DNA of 64,000 nucleotides from Gammaproteobacteria bacterium (GCA_013286785.1 JABDFC010000001.1:1-64000); one strand, 5' to 3'. Shown: positions 49,870 through 59,559, counted from the first letter of the stretch. Made by a program: numbers and translations. Notes: generated from the sequence alone by a model not told the origin.

Positions 49870-50102
49870 TTTAGACACCCTCCATAGTACCTTGATTCAA
49901 CCAAAAGCTACCTTGAAGCAACTGACCTTAGTTAAGAAAGCTTTTGACTTAGGAAAACAAACACGCTAAGTAGGACTATGCTAACTGTTTATGTAATCAA
50001 ATACAATAGTTAAATTGCAAAATGATAAATTTTTTGACTATAATCAAGTAAATTGCTGTATCACTTAAAATACTTTAATAAAAACAGTATATTAAGTTTA
50101 GA

Positions 50103-52124
50103 TTAATTATTTTCTGGCAACTTTAGCTCAAATACTGAGTTCCTCAAGTCAGTAACGTACTGCATTAATTTTCCAATTAAATCCACGGTTGTATTCGTAC
50201 CGGAGGCAGTTTGTTTAGCAATATCTTTTACGTCATTCATAATGTGAGATATTTTACCGGAAACAAATGCCTGTTCACTGGCAGACGAGGAAATATTCTG
50301 GATCAAATCTGACAAACGTCGAGATACTGTTTCAATCTTTTCCAATGTCGCTCCCGCAGCTTGTGCAAAATTGACTCCCTCTTGAACTTGCTCTTTAGTA
50401 TGCTCCATTGCAACAATGACTTGGCTTGTATCTGTTTGGATCGATCGAACAAGCGAACCAATTTCTTTCGTTGCATAACTCACTTTCTCAGCCAAACGTT
50501 GCACTTCATCAGCAACCACCGCAAATCCGCGTCCAGCTTCGCCAGCCATTGCAGCCTGAATCGATGCATTAAGGGACAATATATTCGTTTGATCAGCAAT
50601 ACCATCAATCAACGAAACAATTTCACCAATTTCTTGTGAACTATCACTTAACCTCCGCATGTAGTTCGATGTTTCTTGAATTTGTGTTTGAATTCGTTCC
50701 ATCCCACTTATCGTACTGCGGACAACTTTTCCTCCTTCTCCCGCGATGTTCACAGATTCTAGAGCAACCGACGCTGACTCGACCGCATTGGCAGATACTT
50801 GCTCAATAGAAGACGCCATTCGACTGACAGAGGCCGTTACTTCGACAATCTCTTGCGCCTGATTACTGCTCGAAGCTGCTAATTCTTTGGTAATCTTTTG
50901 AGCATCGGATGCCGCTACTGAAACATTCTGCGCGGTATTACCGATGTTATAAACCAACTTTCTGAGTGTATTTAACGCGTAAACAAATGACTCTGTTATC
51001 ATACCTGAAGCAGTCGAAACATCCGATGGGATGAGCGAAACATTCCCACTGCCACTGGCTATTTCTGGCAGCTCTTTTAAAAGCTTTTCAATTTCTTGCT
51101 GCATGGCTTTATTTTTTTCTTCAGTCATCCTCAAGTGGAAAGCATTTTCTTTTTGAAAAAGATAGATGGATAAAAGCAAAATCAAGAAAGATGAAAAGCC
51201 CAAGAGGTAAGCGGAAAGGTCGGCGGCAGTATCCACTTTTTGATAATTAATATAAGCGTTTTCTAGGTTCCTGGTAAGATTGGTTATCAAGGGGCTCATT
51301 TTAAATATATCGACTATCGCGGCGTGGATCTGATCTGTAATATTCCCAACATTATCAACCGATTCCACATCGTCTTTTACCAATTTTATATTTTTCTCGA
51401 TTTGGGCAAACTTATCTGAAAGATTTTTATCCTGGATATCATCCCCGATCTTTTCGGCATTATCAAAAAATAGTTTTGATTTGTCTGAAAATATTTTCAT
51501 TGAATCTGCAGTGTTATTGGTAATAGTAACAATATTTTCAATTTCATCTTTCACTTCTTCAGCCAAACTGATCTGCCGTGCAATTAGAGCAATACTCTTG
51601 TTTTCCAACTCGACACTGTCCTGCAACAGATCAAGAATATCCCAATAGATTCCCTGGATTTTCTCTATGTTACTAACAAGCCTAGCGCTCATTTTGTCTA
51701 AATTAATAATGACATCTTGGTTACTCAGAATGACTTTGATCCTCTCTTCCATCAGTGCCCAAGACGCAGTAAAATTACTCAGGTCTTCCACCTTAATTTG
51801 ATCAGGACTCGGGGGCAACAATACCTTGTTACCGGAAATTTCGCCGTTTTTGAGCAAGGCAATTTCTTGAATAATTCTATCGGAAGTACTTTTGAGATCA
51901 GAGAAAGTCACTTCTTGTTGTCCCACTACGGCTTCACCAGAAAGTTTGGCCACTTGTTGAGTCAGAACACGAAGTTCTGTCGAATGAGTGATATATTGTT
52001 GGAAATAGTCACGCTGTTGATTAATATACCAAAAATTGAATATTGTAGAAAACACTAATACTATCAGTAAAATTCTAACAAAATCTCTAAAATAAAAAAA
52101 AGCTTTTTTAGGAATTTTTCTCAT
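50103..52124 (-). CDS. PilJ-like methyl-accepting chemotaxis protein
   Basis: This 673-residue receptor sits in the inner membrane: segment one at about residues 13-33, a periplasmic region of about 270 residues rich in helices, and segment two at about 303-325. The cytoplasmic half ends in the MCP signalling hairpin, with [30 protein letters not shown] (in part) as the tip region. The gene is the last of a CheW-CheA-CheW-MCP operon next to gshB, the place where Pseudomonas keeps pilG-pilH-pilI-pilJ-chpA. It probably senses signals that control type IV pili. No CheR-type NWETF tail is visible. Confidence 0.87.
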   Translation of the reverse strand: MRKIPKKAFFYFRDFVRILLIVLVFSTIFNFWYINQQRDYFQQYITHSTELRVLTQQVAKLSGEAVVGQQEVTFSDLKSTSDRIIQEIALLKNGEISGNKVLLPPSPDQIKVEDLSNFTASWALMEERIKVILSNQDVIINLDKMSARLVSNIEKIQGIYWDILDLLQDSVELENKSIALIARQISLAEEVKDEIENIVTITNNTADSMKIFSDKSKLFFDNAEKIGDDIQDKNLSDKFAQIEKNIKLVKDDVESVDNVGNITDQIHAAIVDIFKMSPLITNLTRNLENAYINYQKVDTAADLSAYLLGFSSFLILLLSIYLFQKENAFHLRMTEEKNKAMQQEIEKLLKELPEIASGSGNVSLIPSDVSTASGMITESFVYALNTLRKLVYNIGNTAQNVSVAASDAQKITKELAASSSNQAQEIVEVTASVSRMASSIEQVSANAVESASVALESVNIAGEGGKVVRSTISGMERIQTQIQETSNYMRRLSDSSQEIGEIVSLIDGIADQTNILSLNASIQAAMAGEAGRGFAVVADEVQRLAEKVSYATKEIGSLVRSIQTDTSQVIVAMEHTKEQVQEGVNFAQAAGATLEKIETVSRRLSDLIQNISSSASEQAFVSGKISHIMNDVKDIAKQTASGTNTTVDLIGKLMQYVTDLRNSVFELKLPENN

Positions 52125-52156
52125 TGTGTCTCCCTTAATTCTTCCTTAACAAGGTA

Positions 52157-52666
52157 TCATTTAAACCATTGCAACCTAGGTGGTAGCGTATCAATAATTG
52201 CCCATAAATTTGCAAGATCTGGGATAAAAGCAATCTCATTCAATATCTTTACCTGCATAAGATAACGTGAGTCATCCTCTGGTTTTTCGGCGATTAACCG
52301 AATACCGTCTTTCGCCAAACGGTATAACTTAGGCACTCCCCTTAATACAAATGAAAAAAATTGATATTTTTGTTTTCCCTGATTTTCCGCCTTAATTCTA
52401 TTAATAATAGCAATGTAACCTTGTGATTTTTCATCCTTAAAAGGACGATCGGTCGAACCATTCCAAGAAAAAAAAGAATCCATTCTTTCTAAATAGACTA
52501 ACGGAATGTGGATACCTCGCCAAGTTAATATACCAACAAACCAGCTTGGAACATCCGTAACAGACTGGGTTTCTTCATAGGGAATAATTTCAGCCACAGC
52601 AGCAGTTGGAAGCACAACATTTTTCTCCCATAATGGCAATGACAAACAGGGCAAAAGATCTGACAT
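52157..52666 (-). CDS. CheW-like adaptor protein (ChpC-like)
   Basis: A CheW-domain protein of 169 residues that bridges a chemoreceptor and a CheA-type kinase. The motif line LSLPLWEKNVVLPTAAVAEI and VTDVPSWFVGILTWRGIHIPLVYLE are typical of the CheW core. It begins at the base where the cheA-like gene ends, so translation is coupled. It resembles the second CheW (ChpC) of Pil-Chp clusters rather than PilI. Confidence 0.8.
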   Translation of the reverse strand: MSDLLPCLSLPLWEKNVVLPTAAVAEIIPYEETQSVTDVPSWFVGILTWRGIHIPLVYLERMDSFFSWNGSTDRPFKDEKSQGYIAIINRIKAENQGKQKYQFFSFVLRGVPKLYRLAKDGIRLIAEKPEDDSRYLMQVKILNEIAFIPDLANLWAIIDTLPPRLQWFK

Positions 52667-54858
52667 TACTTCTTTTCCAACAATTGTTCTATCGTGGCCA
52701 ATAATTCGTTCTCGCGATACGGTTTGTTCATAAACCGTTCAATGCCTAACTTTTTTGCTCGTTGCTTTTCTTCATCACCCGTACAAAAAGTAATCATAAT
52801 AATGGGTATTTGTGAGAATCGTGCGTCATTTTTGATTTTTTCAGCAAACTGGAACCCATCCATTCGTGGCATTTCCACATCAAGCAGTATTATATCCGGA
52901 ATCTGATCTTCCACTTTCGACAAAGCATCGAAACCATCTTTCGCTGTTAAAATTTTATATTTATGTCGTTCGAGAAAATTCTTTGTTACTGTTCGGATTG
53001 TAATCGAGTCGTCTACAACTAAAACAATGGGCTGTTTTTTGATCAGCGCTGGTGTCTCTACTATTTCATTCACTTTTCTTCTCGTCCTTGATGTTATTGA
53101 ATAGACATCCAAGATAACTAATACCTTACCATCTGCCAGCAATGTCGCTCCGCTAAATATATCCATCAACTTAAATTGTGGACCCAAAGTCTGTACCACT
53201 ACTTCCTGGCTTCCAATGATTACATCTACTAAAAGAGCTACGTTATAATCAACAAAATTAAAAAAAAGAACCGGCAAACTCTCCTTCTCGGCCGAAAATG
53301 CTGGTCTTTCTTGAATACCTAGAGCTTCTCCTAAATATTTTAGGTGGTATTCCTTTTTATTATAGACAATAGGCTCCTTTTTGTTTAAGGTCTCTTTTAT
53401 CTGTTTCACCTCCATTAAAACGATGCTTTCCACATTGGATAATAGGATGCCAAATATCTGACCATGTACCGCGACCAGCAATGCCCGGTTCATGGACGTG
53501 GTAAAGGGCAGCCGGATAATAAACTTTGTCCCTAGACCATAGTGAGACTCAATGGCAAGGTTCCCACCTAAGGCCTTAACAATGGTATTGACAACATCCA
53601 TCCCAACGCCGCGACCTGAGATTTCACTTATTTCATCCCGAGTCGAAAACCCTGGTTCAAAAATATAGCGGATAACCTCTTCATCTGAACAAACGGTACC
53701 TTGAGACAACAGGCCTAGCTTTATCGCTTTTTTTCTGACCGCTTCTAAATTAATGCCTGATCCATCATCACTGATCTCCATACAGGCATCATTACCCATT
53801 CGGTAAAACCGTAAATTAATTTTCCCAATTTCTGGCTTATTTAATTTTTTCCGATCTTCTGGTTTTTCGATTCCATGATCGAGCGCATTTCTTAACAAAT
53901 GCTCTAAGCTTGGAACCACATGATCCAATATGTTTCTATCAATTTCGCCTTCCGCTTGTAAAACTGAAAAATCGACCTTCTTGTTAAGATTACTGGCAAC
54001 TTGCCTCGTAATGCGGCTCAACCTTGGAACAACGCTGTTAAATTGAACCATGCGAGTATCAATTAACCTTTCCTGCAGTTCTAGACTGATCCGAGATTGC
54101 TGAGACAATAAGGATTCAACATTCGAATGGAGCTGAGAGAGCGTCTTACTCGTATCGACCAGCCCTAGGATATCGGACGTGATCCGCAATTCTTGGGCCT
54201 TAGTGTTTGTTCGTAATTTGTCGTGGAGAATCTTAACTAGGCGGATCGTCTCACTCAAACTGGTTTTGAATTTATCCAGATGATGCCCCAGGTTAACCCG
54301 AACAATGTTATTCTCAATGGATAAATTGTTTAATTTTTCCAGTAACTCTGATTTTATTCGAATGACATCATTCGTATCGACCTTTTGCTTTTCTGAAGAA
54401 GTCTCTGGTTCTTTTTTGGCTTCTGTCAGAGTAGACTCGGGCTTTTCATCCTCCAGTGGACTTTTTTTTTCTTGCGTCACTTTTTGTTTAAACTGCTGGA
54501 CCAGATCTTCAACCGCAGGTCGTTCTTTATTGGCAGCCAACGCCTCGATAAAAAGATTCATTCGATCTTGCCCAGCACAGATCAAATCGTACGTGCTTTT
54601 ATCCGCTGGGATCTTACCAGACAATAAGGCTTCACAGAGGGATTCTAGTTCGTGCGCAATCGCGCTCAGATTAGGCTGATTGACCATTCTTGCACCCCCT
54701 TTTAGGGTGTGAAGATCACGCTTTAGATCAGAAAAATAGGCTTTATTACTTAAATCAGTTGACCATTGTTGAAGAGTGAGCGCGATGGAATCCAGCAAAT
54801 CCTTGGCTTCTTCCAAGAATATTTTGAGTAACTCTTCTTCTTCGCTATTCTGACTCAT
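52666..54858 (-). CDS. CheA/ChpA-type hybrid histidine kinase with C-terminal receiver
   Basis: This 730-residue kinase is the centre of the chemosensory operon. Domain order: Hpt (about 8-105) with phosphorylatable H50 in DLHTLKGGARM; a linker; H-ATPase with LRNALDHGIE (N box), DDGSGINLEAV (G1), SGRGVGMDVV (G2), GLGTKFIIRLP (G3); a CheW-like domain; and a receiver domain with DDS near residue 610 and phosphoacceptor D660 in ILLDVEMPRMDG. ChpA of Pseudomonas has many Hpt modules; this version has one. No separate PilG or PilH response regulator is seen next to it, so output may go through its own receiver or distant proteins. Confidence 0.9.
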   Translation of the reverse strand: MSQNSEEEELLKIFLEEAKDLLDSIALTLQQWSTDLSNKAYFSDLKRDLHTLKGGARMVNQPNLSAIAHELESLCEALLSGKIPADKSTYDLICAGQDRMNLFIEALAANKERPAVEDLVQQFKQKVTQEKKSPLEDEKPESTLTEAKKEPETSSEKQKVDTNDVIRIKSELLEKLNNLSIENNIVRVNLGHHLDKFKTSLSETIRLVKILHDKLRTNTKAQELRITSDILGLVDTSKTLSQLHSNVESLLSQQSRISLELQERLIDTRMVQFNSVVPRLSRITRQVASNLNKKVDFSVLQAEGEIDRNILDHVVPSLEHLLRNALDHGIEKPEDRKKLNKPEIGKINLRFYRMGNDACMEISDDGSGINLEAVRKKAIKLGLLSQGTVCSDEEVIRYIFEPGFSTRDEISEISGRGVGMDVVNTIVKALGGNLAIESHYGLGTKFIIRLPFTTSMNRALLVAVHGQIFGILLSNVESIVLMEVKQIKETLNKKEPIVYNKKEYHLKYLGEALGIQERPAFSAEKESLPVLFFNFVDYNVALLVDVIIGSQEVVVQTLGPQFKLMDIFSGATLLADGKVLVILDVYSITSRTRRKVNEIVETPALIKKQPIVLVVDDSITIRTVTKNFLERHKYKILTAKDGFDALSKVEDQIPDIILLDVEMPRMDGFQFAEKIKNDARFSQIPIIMITFCTGDEEKQRAKKLGIERFMNKPYRENELLATIEQLLEKK

Positions 54859-54896
54859 ATATTGTCACTTATCTCTCGTTGATTCGTATAAGCCAC

Positions 54897-55445
54897 TCAT
54901 GCCGTATCCGTTCTAAAGGAAAGAATATGATAAAACGAGGCTGATTGAACAACCTTATGAAAATTAATAATCCCCCAAGGTTTTCCCTCACGTTCATATC
55001 CACCTTCCAAATACGGTAAATATTGCTGCAAGTGCTCGAGGCTATCGACAGGTTTTATCTCGTCCCGGAAAAAACGCTCTATCCCCAGCACTTGTTCTAC
55101 AGCAAAGCCAAAATATATATTCTCTAAACAAATGACCATGACACGGACCAACGACTTATTATGATGTGGTTTCTCAGTCACATAGGCCTGCAAATCCGTG
55201 ATGGGTAAAATACGACCGCGCAAATTAGCCGTCCCCTTAAACCAATGCTGTGCCGAAGGCAATTCAGTTAATTGCGGCCATCTTAATACTTCCGAAACAT
55301 CTGCCATGGGGCAAACAAAATTAAAACCGGAACATTTGAAGGCAATGCCAAGCCAATCCCGTTCTGTTACAATTTGTCGTGGAATGTTGACAATGTTAGT
55401 TTTACAGCTCTGCTCTATGTCAAGCAATGTTTCATAGGGGCCCAT
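54897..55445 (-). CDS. CheW-like adaptor protein (PilI-like)
   Basis: A CheW-domain protein of 182 residues. The core is WLGIAFKCSGFNFVCPMADVSEVL and HWFKGTANLRGRILPITDLQAYV, with VMVICLENIYFGFAVEQVLGIERF. It is the first gene of the operon and its start lies 93 bases from gshB on the other strand. Pseudomonas PilI occupies the equivalent place, so I assign it by position as PilI-like. Confidence 0.82.
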   Translation of the reverse strand: MGPYETLLDIEQSCKTNIVNIPRQIVTERDWLGIAFKCSGFNFVCPMADVSEVLRWPQLTELPSAQHWFKGTANLRGRILPITDLQAYVTEKPHHNKSLVRVMVICLENIYFGFAVEQVLGIERFFRDEIKPVDSLEHLQQYLPYLEGGYEREGKPWGIINFHKVVQSASFYHILSFRTDTA

Positions 55446-55538
55446 GGTGTTCGACTTTCCTATACTGGCTTTTAGGATATCACCAACAGTATAGCTGAGT
55501 TTTTTTTCTAAATTTGACGTTAAGGATGAGGATAATGT

Positions 55539-56495
55539 ATGTCTGAACGACCAACCTTAGGTGTGATTATGGATCCCATCCATTCTCTCCACCCCGAAAA
55601 AGACACCACTCTGGCCCTCTTAGCCGAAGCAAAGAATCGTGGTTTTGATCTTTACTATATGGAACTTTCTCATCTTTATTTAAAGTATGGGAATGCCTGG
55701 GGCCATTGCTATTCCCTGGAGCTCTATCCCAATGCACTGCCTTCTTATGTGCTGTCCAAACCCACTGCCAGGCCTTTAGATCAATTCGATGTGTTGTTAA
55801 TGCGGAAGGATCCCCCCGTCAATATGGAATATATCTATGCGACCTACATTCTGGAACACGCTGAGCAAAATGGAACTTTGGTGATCAACAAACCCCAAGC
55901 ACTGCGAGATGCAAATGAAAAACTATTTGCGACCTGGTTTCCTCAATGCATGCCTCCGACTGTGGTGAGTGGTTCTAAACGGATTTTAAAAGAATTTATC
56001 GAAGAACAAGGTCCAACCGTTCTAAAACCTCTCAATGGGATGGGGGGCCAAAACATTCTTAAAACTGAACCAGGAGATCTCAATTTAACCGTCATGATCG
56101 ATATGTTAACCCAACACGGTACTTGCCCGATTATGGCACAACAATTTATCCCGGCTATCGAAGCAGGAGACAAGCGAGTCTTACTGATTGATGGGGAACC
56201 CATCCCGTATGCTCTCGCTAGGATCCCTGCCCCAAATGAATTTCGCGGAAACTTAGCGGCTGGAGGCCAAGGCATTGGGTGTGAATTGTCAGATCGAGAT
56301 TGGTGGATTTGCTCCCAGATTGGAGCGGTATTAAGAGAAAAGGGTTTAACTTTTGTTGGCATTGATATTATCGGTGACTATTTAACAGAAATTAATGTCA
56401 CCAGCCCAACCTGCTTAAGAGAACTAGAGGCAGAATTTGATCTCAATATCGCAGGAAAAGTAATAGATTGTATTATGCGAAAAATGGATGAATAA
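55539..56495 (+). CDS. gshB: Glutathione synthetase
   Basis: GshB joins gamma-glutamylcysteine to glycine with ATP, an ATP-grasp enzyme. It has 318 residues, typical. Signatures are LGVIMDPIHSLHPEKDTTLAL in pieces, VINKPQALRDANEKLFATWF, TVLKPLNGMGGQNI, and LTEINVTSPTCLRELEAE. It starts the gshB-yqgE-ruvX run. The order next to the Pil chemosensory operon matches Pseudomonas. Confidence 0.96.
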   Translation: MSERPTLGVIMDPIHSLHPEKDTTLALLAEAKNRGFDLYYMELSHLYLKYGNAWGHCYSLELYPNALPSYVLSKPTARPLDQFDVLLMRKDPPVNMEYIYATYILEHAEQNGTLVINKPQALRDANEKLFATWFPQCMPPTVVSGSKRILKEFIEEQGPTVLKPLNGMGGQNILKTEPGDLNLTVMIDMLTQHGTCPIMAQQFIPAIEAGDKRVLLIDGEPIPYALARIPAPNEFRGNLAAGGQGIGCELSDRDWWICSQIGAVLREKGLTFVGIDIIGDYLTEINVTSPTCLRELEAEFDLNIAGKVIDCIMRKMDE

Positions 56496-56504
56496 GGAAA
56501 AAAA

Positions 56505-57065
56505 ATGTTTACTTCTCTTAAGAATCAATTTCTGATCGCAATGCCTTCGCTATTGGATCCATATTTTTTCCGTTCCGTCACTTATCTTTGTGAACATACT
56601 AAAGACGGTGCAATGGGCATCATCATCAACCAACCTCTCCTAAATTGCCGTTTGGGAGACGTCCTAGAACAAATTGGCATTCGCACCGATTACCCCGAAG
56701 TTGCCAACCGCTTAGTCTTTAACGGTGGCCCGGTGCAACACGATCGAGGTTTTATTTTACATAAAAGCGAAAAAAATTGGGCTTCTACTTTAGCCATTTC
56801 TGATTCTATTTCTTTAACCACTTCAACCGATATTTTACACGCCATTGCCGAAAATGAAGGCCCTGCTCATTCGCTCATCGCTCTGGGATACGCCAATTGG
56901 GACAGTGGGCAACTCGAACATGAAATGGCAGAAAACAGCTGGCTATATGGCCCAGCCAATTATGATATTTTGTTTCATATGGCCCTTGAACACCGCTGGA
57001 AAGCAGCAGCTACTTTAATGGGGGTTGACGTGAACCGACTTTCAAGTGACGTGGGCCATGCCTAA
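56505..57065 (+). CDS. yqgE: YqgE/AlgH family protein
   Basis: A small cytoplasmic protein (186 residues) of the UPF0301 YqgE/AlgH family, function unclear. Family signatures are FLIAMPSLLDPYFFRSVTYLCEHTKDGAMG in pieces, GIIINQPL, NGGPVQHDRGFILH and LIALGYANWDSGQLEHE. It sits 9 bases after gshB and overlaps ruvX, a common conserved pair. Confidence 0.93.
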   Translation: MFTSLKNQFLIAMPSLLDPYFFRSVTYLCEHTKDGAMGIIINQPLLNCRLGDVLEQIGIRTDYPEVANRLVFNGGPVQHDRGFILHKSEKNWASTLAISDSISLTTSTDILHAIAENEGPAHSLIALGYANWDSGQLEHEMAENSWLYGPANYDILFHMALEHRWKAAATLMGVDVNRLSSDVGHA

Positions 57066-57501
57066 TTTATCTGAACCCGTCCATAAAACCTTATTAGGTT
57101 TTGATTTTGGGATGAAACACATTGGTGTGGCCGTTGGACAAACCATCACCCAAACCGCCTCCCCGGTGACGACCTTACAAGCCCGCGATGGCATTCCAAA
57201 TTGGACCGAACTCCAAGCCTTGATTGATCGTTGGAAACCAAGCGAACTCGTCGTCGGCGTTCCCTTTAACATGGACGGCAGTTCGCAATTAATGACCTTT
57301 TGTGCCCGACGCTTTATTAAACGTCTGACTGCCAAATTTAATTTGCCCATCCACGAAGTCGACGAACGACTGACAAGCTGGGAAGCGAAAACGCGCAATG
57401 AGTTTAAACTCAAAAAAAGTAAAACCAAACGCAAAGATCAAGAAGACCATGCCACCGCTGCGGTTATCATTGTCGAACAATGGATGGCTGATCAGAAATA
57501 A
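57058..57501 (+). CDS. ruvX: Putative pre-16S rRNA nuclease/Holliday junction resolvase RuvX
   Basis: RuvX (YqgF) is an RNase H-fold nuclease needed for 16S rRNA 5' end maturation. From the ATG at 57058 it has 147 residues; an in-frame GTG 12 bases upstream is possible. Signatures are LLGFDFGMKHIGVAVG with the catalytic aspartate, VVGVPFNMDG, VDERLTSWEA and DQEDHATAAVII. It overlaps the yqgE end by 8 bases, so translation is coupled. Confidence 0.95.
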   Translation: MPNLSEPVHKTLLGFDFGMKHIGVAVGQTITQTASPVTTLQARDGIPNWTELQALIDRWKPSELVVGVPFNMDGSSQLMTFCARRFIKRLTAKFNLPIHEVDERLTSWEAKTRNEFKLKKSKTKRKDQEDHATAAVIIVEQWMADQK

Positions 57502-57502
57502 T

Positions 57503-57619
57503 TTACTGTTCATTAAAAACAGCATGAATATTACCTGACAACCCCAACTCAAGGGTCTTTCTAAGCTCTTCTGGATGAGATGTTTCTGCTTGACTCAAAT
57601 AATATTTTAGCACGGTCAC
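57503..57619 (-). CDS. Tiny ORF downstream of hipB, unknown
   Basis: A 38-codon frame from GTG 57619 to TAA 57503 reads a helical peptide that includes YYLSQAETSHPEELRKTLEL and ends GNIHAVFNEQ. It follows hipB by 13 bases. No ribosome site is obvious and the family is not recognised. It may be a remnant of a longer gene or a third member of the hip operon. Confidence 0.3.
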   Translation of the reverse strand: MTVLKYYLSQAETSHPEELRKTLELGLSGNIHAVFNEQ

Positions 57620-57632
57620 TGGGGAATCTTCA

Positions 57633-58103
57633 TTACCTTAAATCATTTGACTTTATTAACACTGATCCATCCGACTCCAAATTCCCAGCGATATATTTAC
57701 GCCGTGCTTCATGTTCAATATTCGATTTATTTTGAACAAAAATTTCTACCAATGATTGAACACCCTTGCCATAATGATCAATTAACGCTTCCCTAGAAAT
57801 AGCACACAAAATTCTCTTTTTATTATCATAGCCAATAAAAAAAATTACATCGCGCGCTTTATCTTCACGATAATCTAATTCTGAAAAAATGAGATCGCAT
57901 TCATCAACCATTCCTATTTGCTTTAAAATTTTCAAAACCGAGGATAATTGAATATCCCGTTTGCCTTGTTCAAAGCGAGAAACCGTAGGCGTACTAACAC
58001 CAGCCAATATCGCTAGTCTTTCTTGAGTAATTTTTTGCGATTTCCGCCTTTGCTTTGCCTCTTCGACAATAACTGACCAATTGAAGTAAAACTGCCGTTC
58101 CAT
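57633..58103 (-). CDS. HipB-type HTH antitoxin with DUF1488-like C-terminal domain
   Basis: The 156-residue protein begins with a helix-turn-helix of the Xre/HipB type (about residues 14-68; QERLAILAGVSTPTVSRFEQ carries the recognition helix) and continues with a DUF1488-like domain (about 80-155; FFIGYDNKKRILCAISREAL then LVEIFVQNKSNIEHEARRKY and DGSVLIKSNDL). Classic HipB has only the HTH and a short tail. It probably neutralises HipA and binds the repeated operators at 59285-59463. The gene follows hipA and its start lies 91 bases inside the hipA coding region, which is an unusually long overlap. Confidence 0.75.
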   Translation of the reverse strand: MERQFYFNWSVIVEEAKQRRKSQKITQERLAILAGVSTPTVSRFEQGKRDIQLSSVLKILKQIGMVDECDLIFSELDYREDKARDVIFFIGYDNKKRILCAISREALIDHYGKGVQSLVEIFVQNKSNIEHEARRKYIAGNLESDGSVLIKSNDLR

Positions 58104-59287
58104 CTTTTCTCCATCATATCAATTAATTGATTTTTTAATATCGACGTTCCAATTTCTGAAGCAGCAATGGTGGATTTAGCAATTTCCAATCTTGCACCTA
58201 TTGCTTCAACAGAGTTTGTTATGGTTTTGTCATTTAATTCAAATCCTTGTGCCAAGTTAATCAATTGTTTTTCTTTCAATAAACCAATATCTAAATCACG
58301 CGTGCCTCCTAAACCCAAAGCAATCGTACGGTATTGCTTATAGGTTGCTGCTGCCACAAGGTCATAGGATGGTGTTAAACGTAAGCCATCTCGCGTATGA
58401 AACATCGCAAAATTTTTAAAATGGGCATCGGTATTACCAACTAAAAGACAAGCTAGGATTCGCTCATAGAGTCGCGCTGCTTCAGATTTAAGGCAACCTG
58501 GTGTATGACAAATGAACTGGCCCATATCTTCATAAGAACCATCGTACTTATCATCACCTGAAAAACGGCCCAGAAGCTGATTAAACTCTTCAAAATGAAG
58601 CCGCTTTGGCTCTGCGGTCTTACTGACTATTTTCCGATCAAAACGTTCTACAATGAGAGCCGGTTGCTGTAATAACGGTATATCCGATATTTCAGTTTTT
58701 GCAACAACATCATCTGGCAGTAAGGCAGAAACAGCTTTCATCGTTAAATATTCGAGCTCTAAAATATCTTGTAGTTTATCCGATGGAAACTTAGCAATAT
58801 GAGTGCTCAACTCATTCCCTCTCACAGGACGGTAGGTTTTACCTTCTTTAACCATTAATAACTTCCGTTGAACACCCGATAGAGATGCTCGGCTTAATGG
58901 GACAGCTTCTGTAACAGCATCGGTATGCTCTAATATTTTGGATTGACGTGGTTCCGGATCAACGACTGAAACTGCACCCGCTAAATCATGGCCAAACCCG
59001 AGCAACAAAGAAAATCGATCTTTCGGATTGACTTTCAATGCTCTCATCTGTGCATTTTGCAGCCAACCTTCAGCAATTAAATTATCAAAAAAAGGATGCA
59101 ACCCTGATTCACAGGTAATGGGTTGAGATCCCAGTGGTAACAAAAAGGAGATGGCCGGGCAATTTAAAGAACCCGACTCTAAATAACTAGGATCATACGT
59201 AAAAGAACACCGTCCCCCCGGTTCTTGTTGAAGTCTCCCCGCGTAGGTGTCCTGGTAGTAAACTTTACCCCATAAGATAGTTGCCAT
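58013..59287 (-). CDS. hipA: HipA-family serine/threonine kinase toxin
   Basis: HipA phosphorylates aminoacyl-tRNA synthetases (GltX in E. coli) and induces dormancy. The 424-residue protein has the N-terminal couple domain, the ATP-binding loop SLSGVQRKLLMV (S135/S137, the region autophosphorylated in E. coli), and the catalytic residues D287 in GNTDAHFKNFAM and D309 in TPSYDLVAA. All key residues are present, so it should be active. Unlike E. coli, hipA comes first and hipB second. Its ATG (59285-59287) lies inside the first of five palindromic operators. Confidence 0.9.
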   Translation of the reverse strand: MATILWGKVYYQDTYAGRLQQEPGGRCSFTYDPSYLESGSLNCPAISFLLPLGSQPITCESGLHPFFDNLIAEGWLQNAQMRALKVNPKDRFSLLLGFGHDLAGAVSVVDPEPRQSKILEHTDAVTEAVPLSRASLSGVQRKLLMVKEGKTYRPVRGNELSTHIAKFPSDKLQDILELEYLTMKAVSALLPDDVVAKTEISDIPLLQQPALIVERFDRKIVSKTAEPKRLHFEEFNQLLGRFSGDDKYDGSYEDMGQFICHTPGCLKSEAARLYERILACLLVGNTDAHFKNFAMFHTRDGLRLTPSYDLVAAATYKQYRTIALGLGGTRDLDIGLLKEKQLINLAQGFELNDKTITNSVEAIGARLEIAKSTIAASEIGTSILKNQLIDMMEKRWNGSFTSIGQLLSKRQSKGGNRKKLLKKD

Positions 59288-59463
59288 AAAATATAGTTTA
59301 TGTTTGAGCCAATATTTAGAAAAATATAAAACATAGTTTATACCATTTTATAGAATTAGTAAATGTATAAAATATGTTTTATGAAAAATCAATTTAATTA
59401 GATAATATAAAATGTAGTTTATATTATCTGGGATTTATATGAAAATATAAGCTATGTTTTATA
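59285..59463. promoter_or_regulatory. Five phased palindromic operators upstream of hipA
   Basis: Five 18-base palindromes of the form TATAAA-N6-TTTATA lie at 59285-59302, 59325-59342, 59366-59383, 59406-59423 and 59446-59463. The half-sites of the first, second and fourth are perfect inverted repeats; the third and fifth have one or two changes. Centre-to-centre distances are 40, 41, 40 and 40 bases, about four helical turns, so the sites lie on nearly one face of the DNA. The first site covers the hipA start codon. They are the likely binding sites of the HipB-type antitoxin, giving cooperative repression. Confidence 0.8.
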
Positions 59464-59559
59464 TTTATTTAAATAGTGAGTTGAGTTAATAATTTATTTA
59501 TCAATAACCCAAAATACCCCTTTCTGATACACTGGTAAAAATATCCGAAATCAGCCTCT

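Noticed and set aside
59285..59463. CRISPR array from the regularly spaced repeats
   Set aside because: Repeats are 18-base palindromes with AT-rich gaps of only about 22 bases, in front of a toxin-antitoxin gene; operators explain them.
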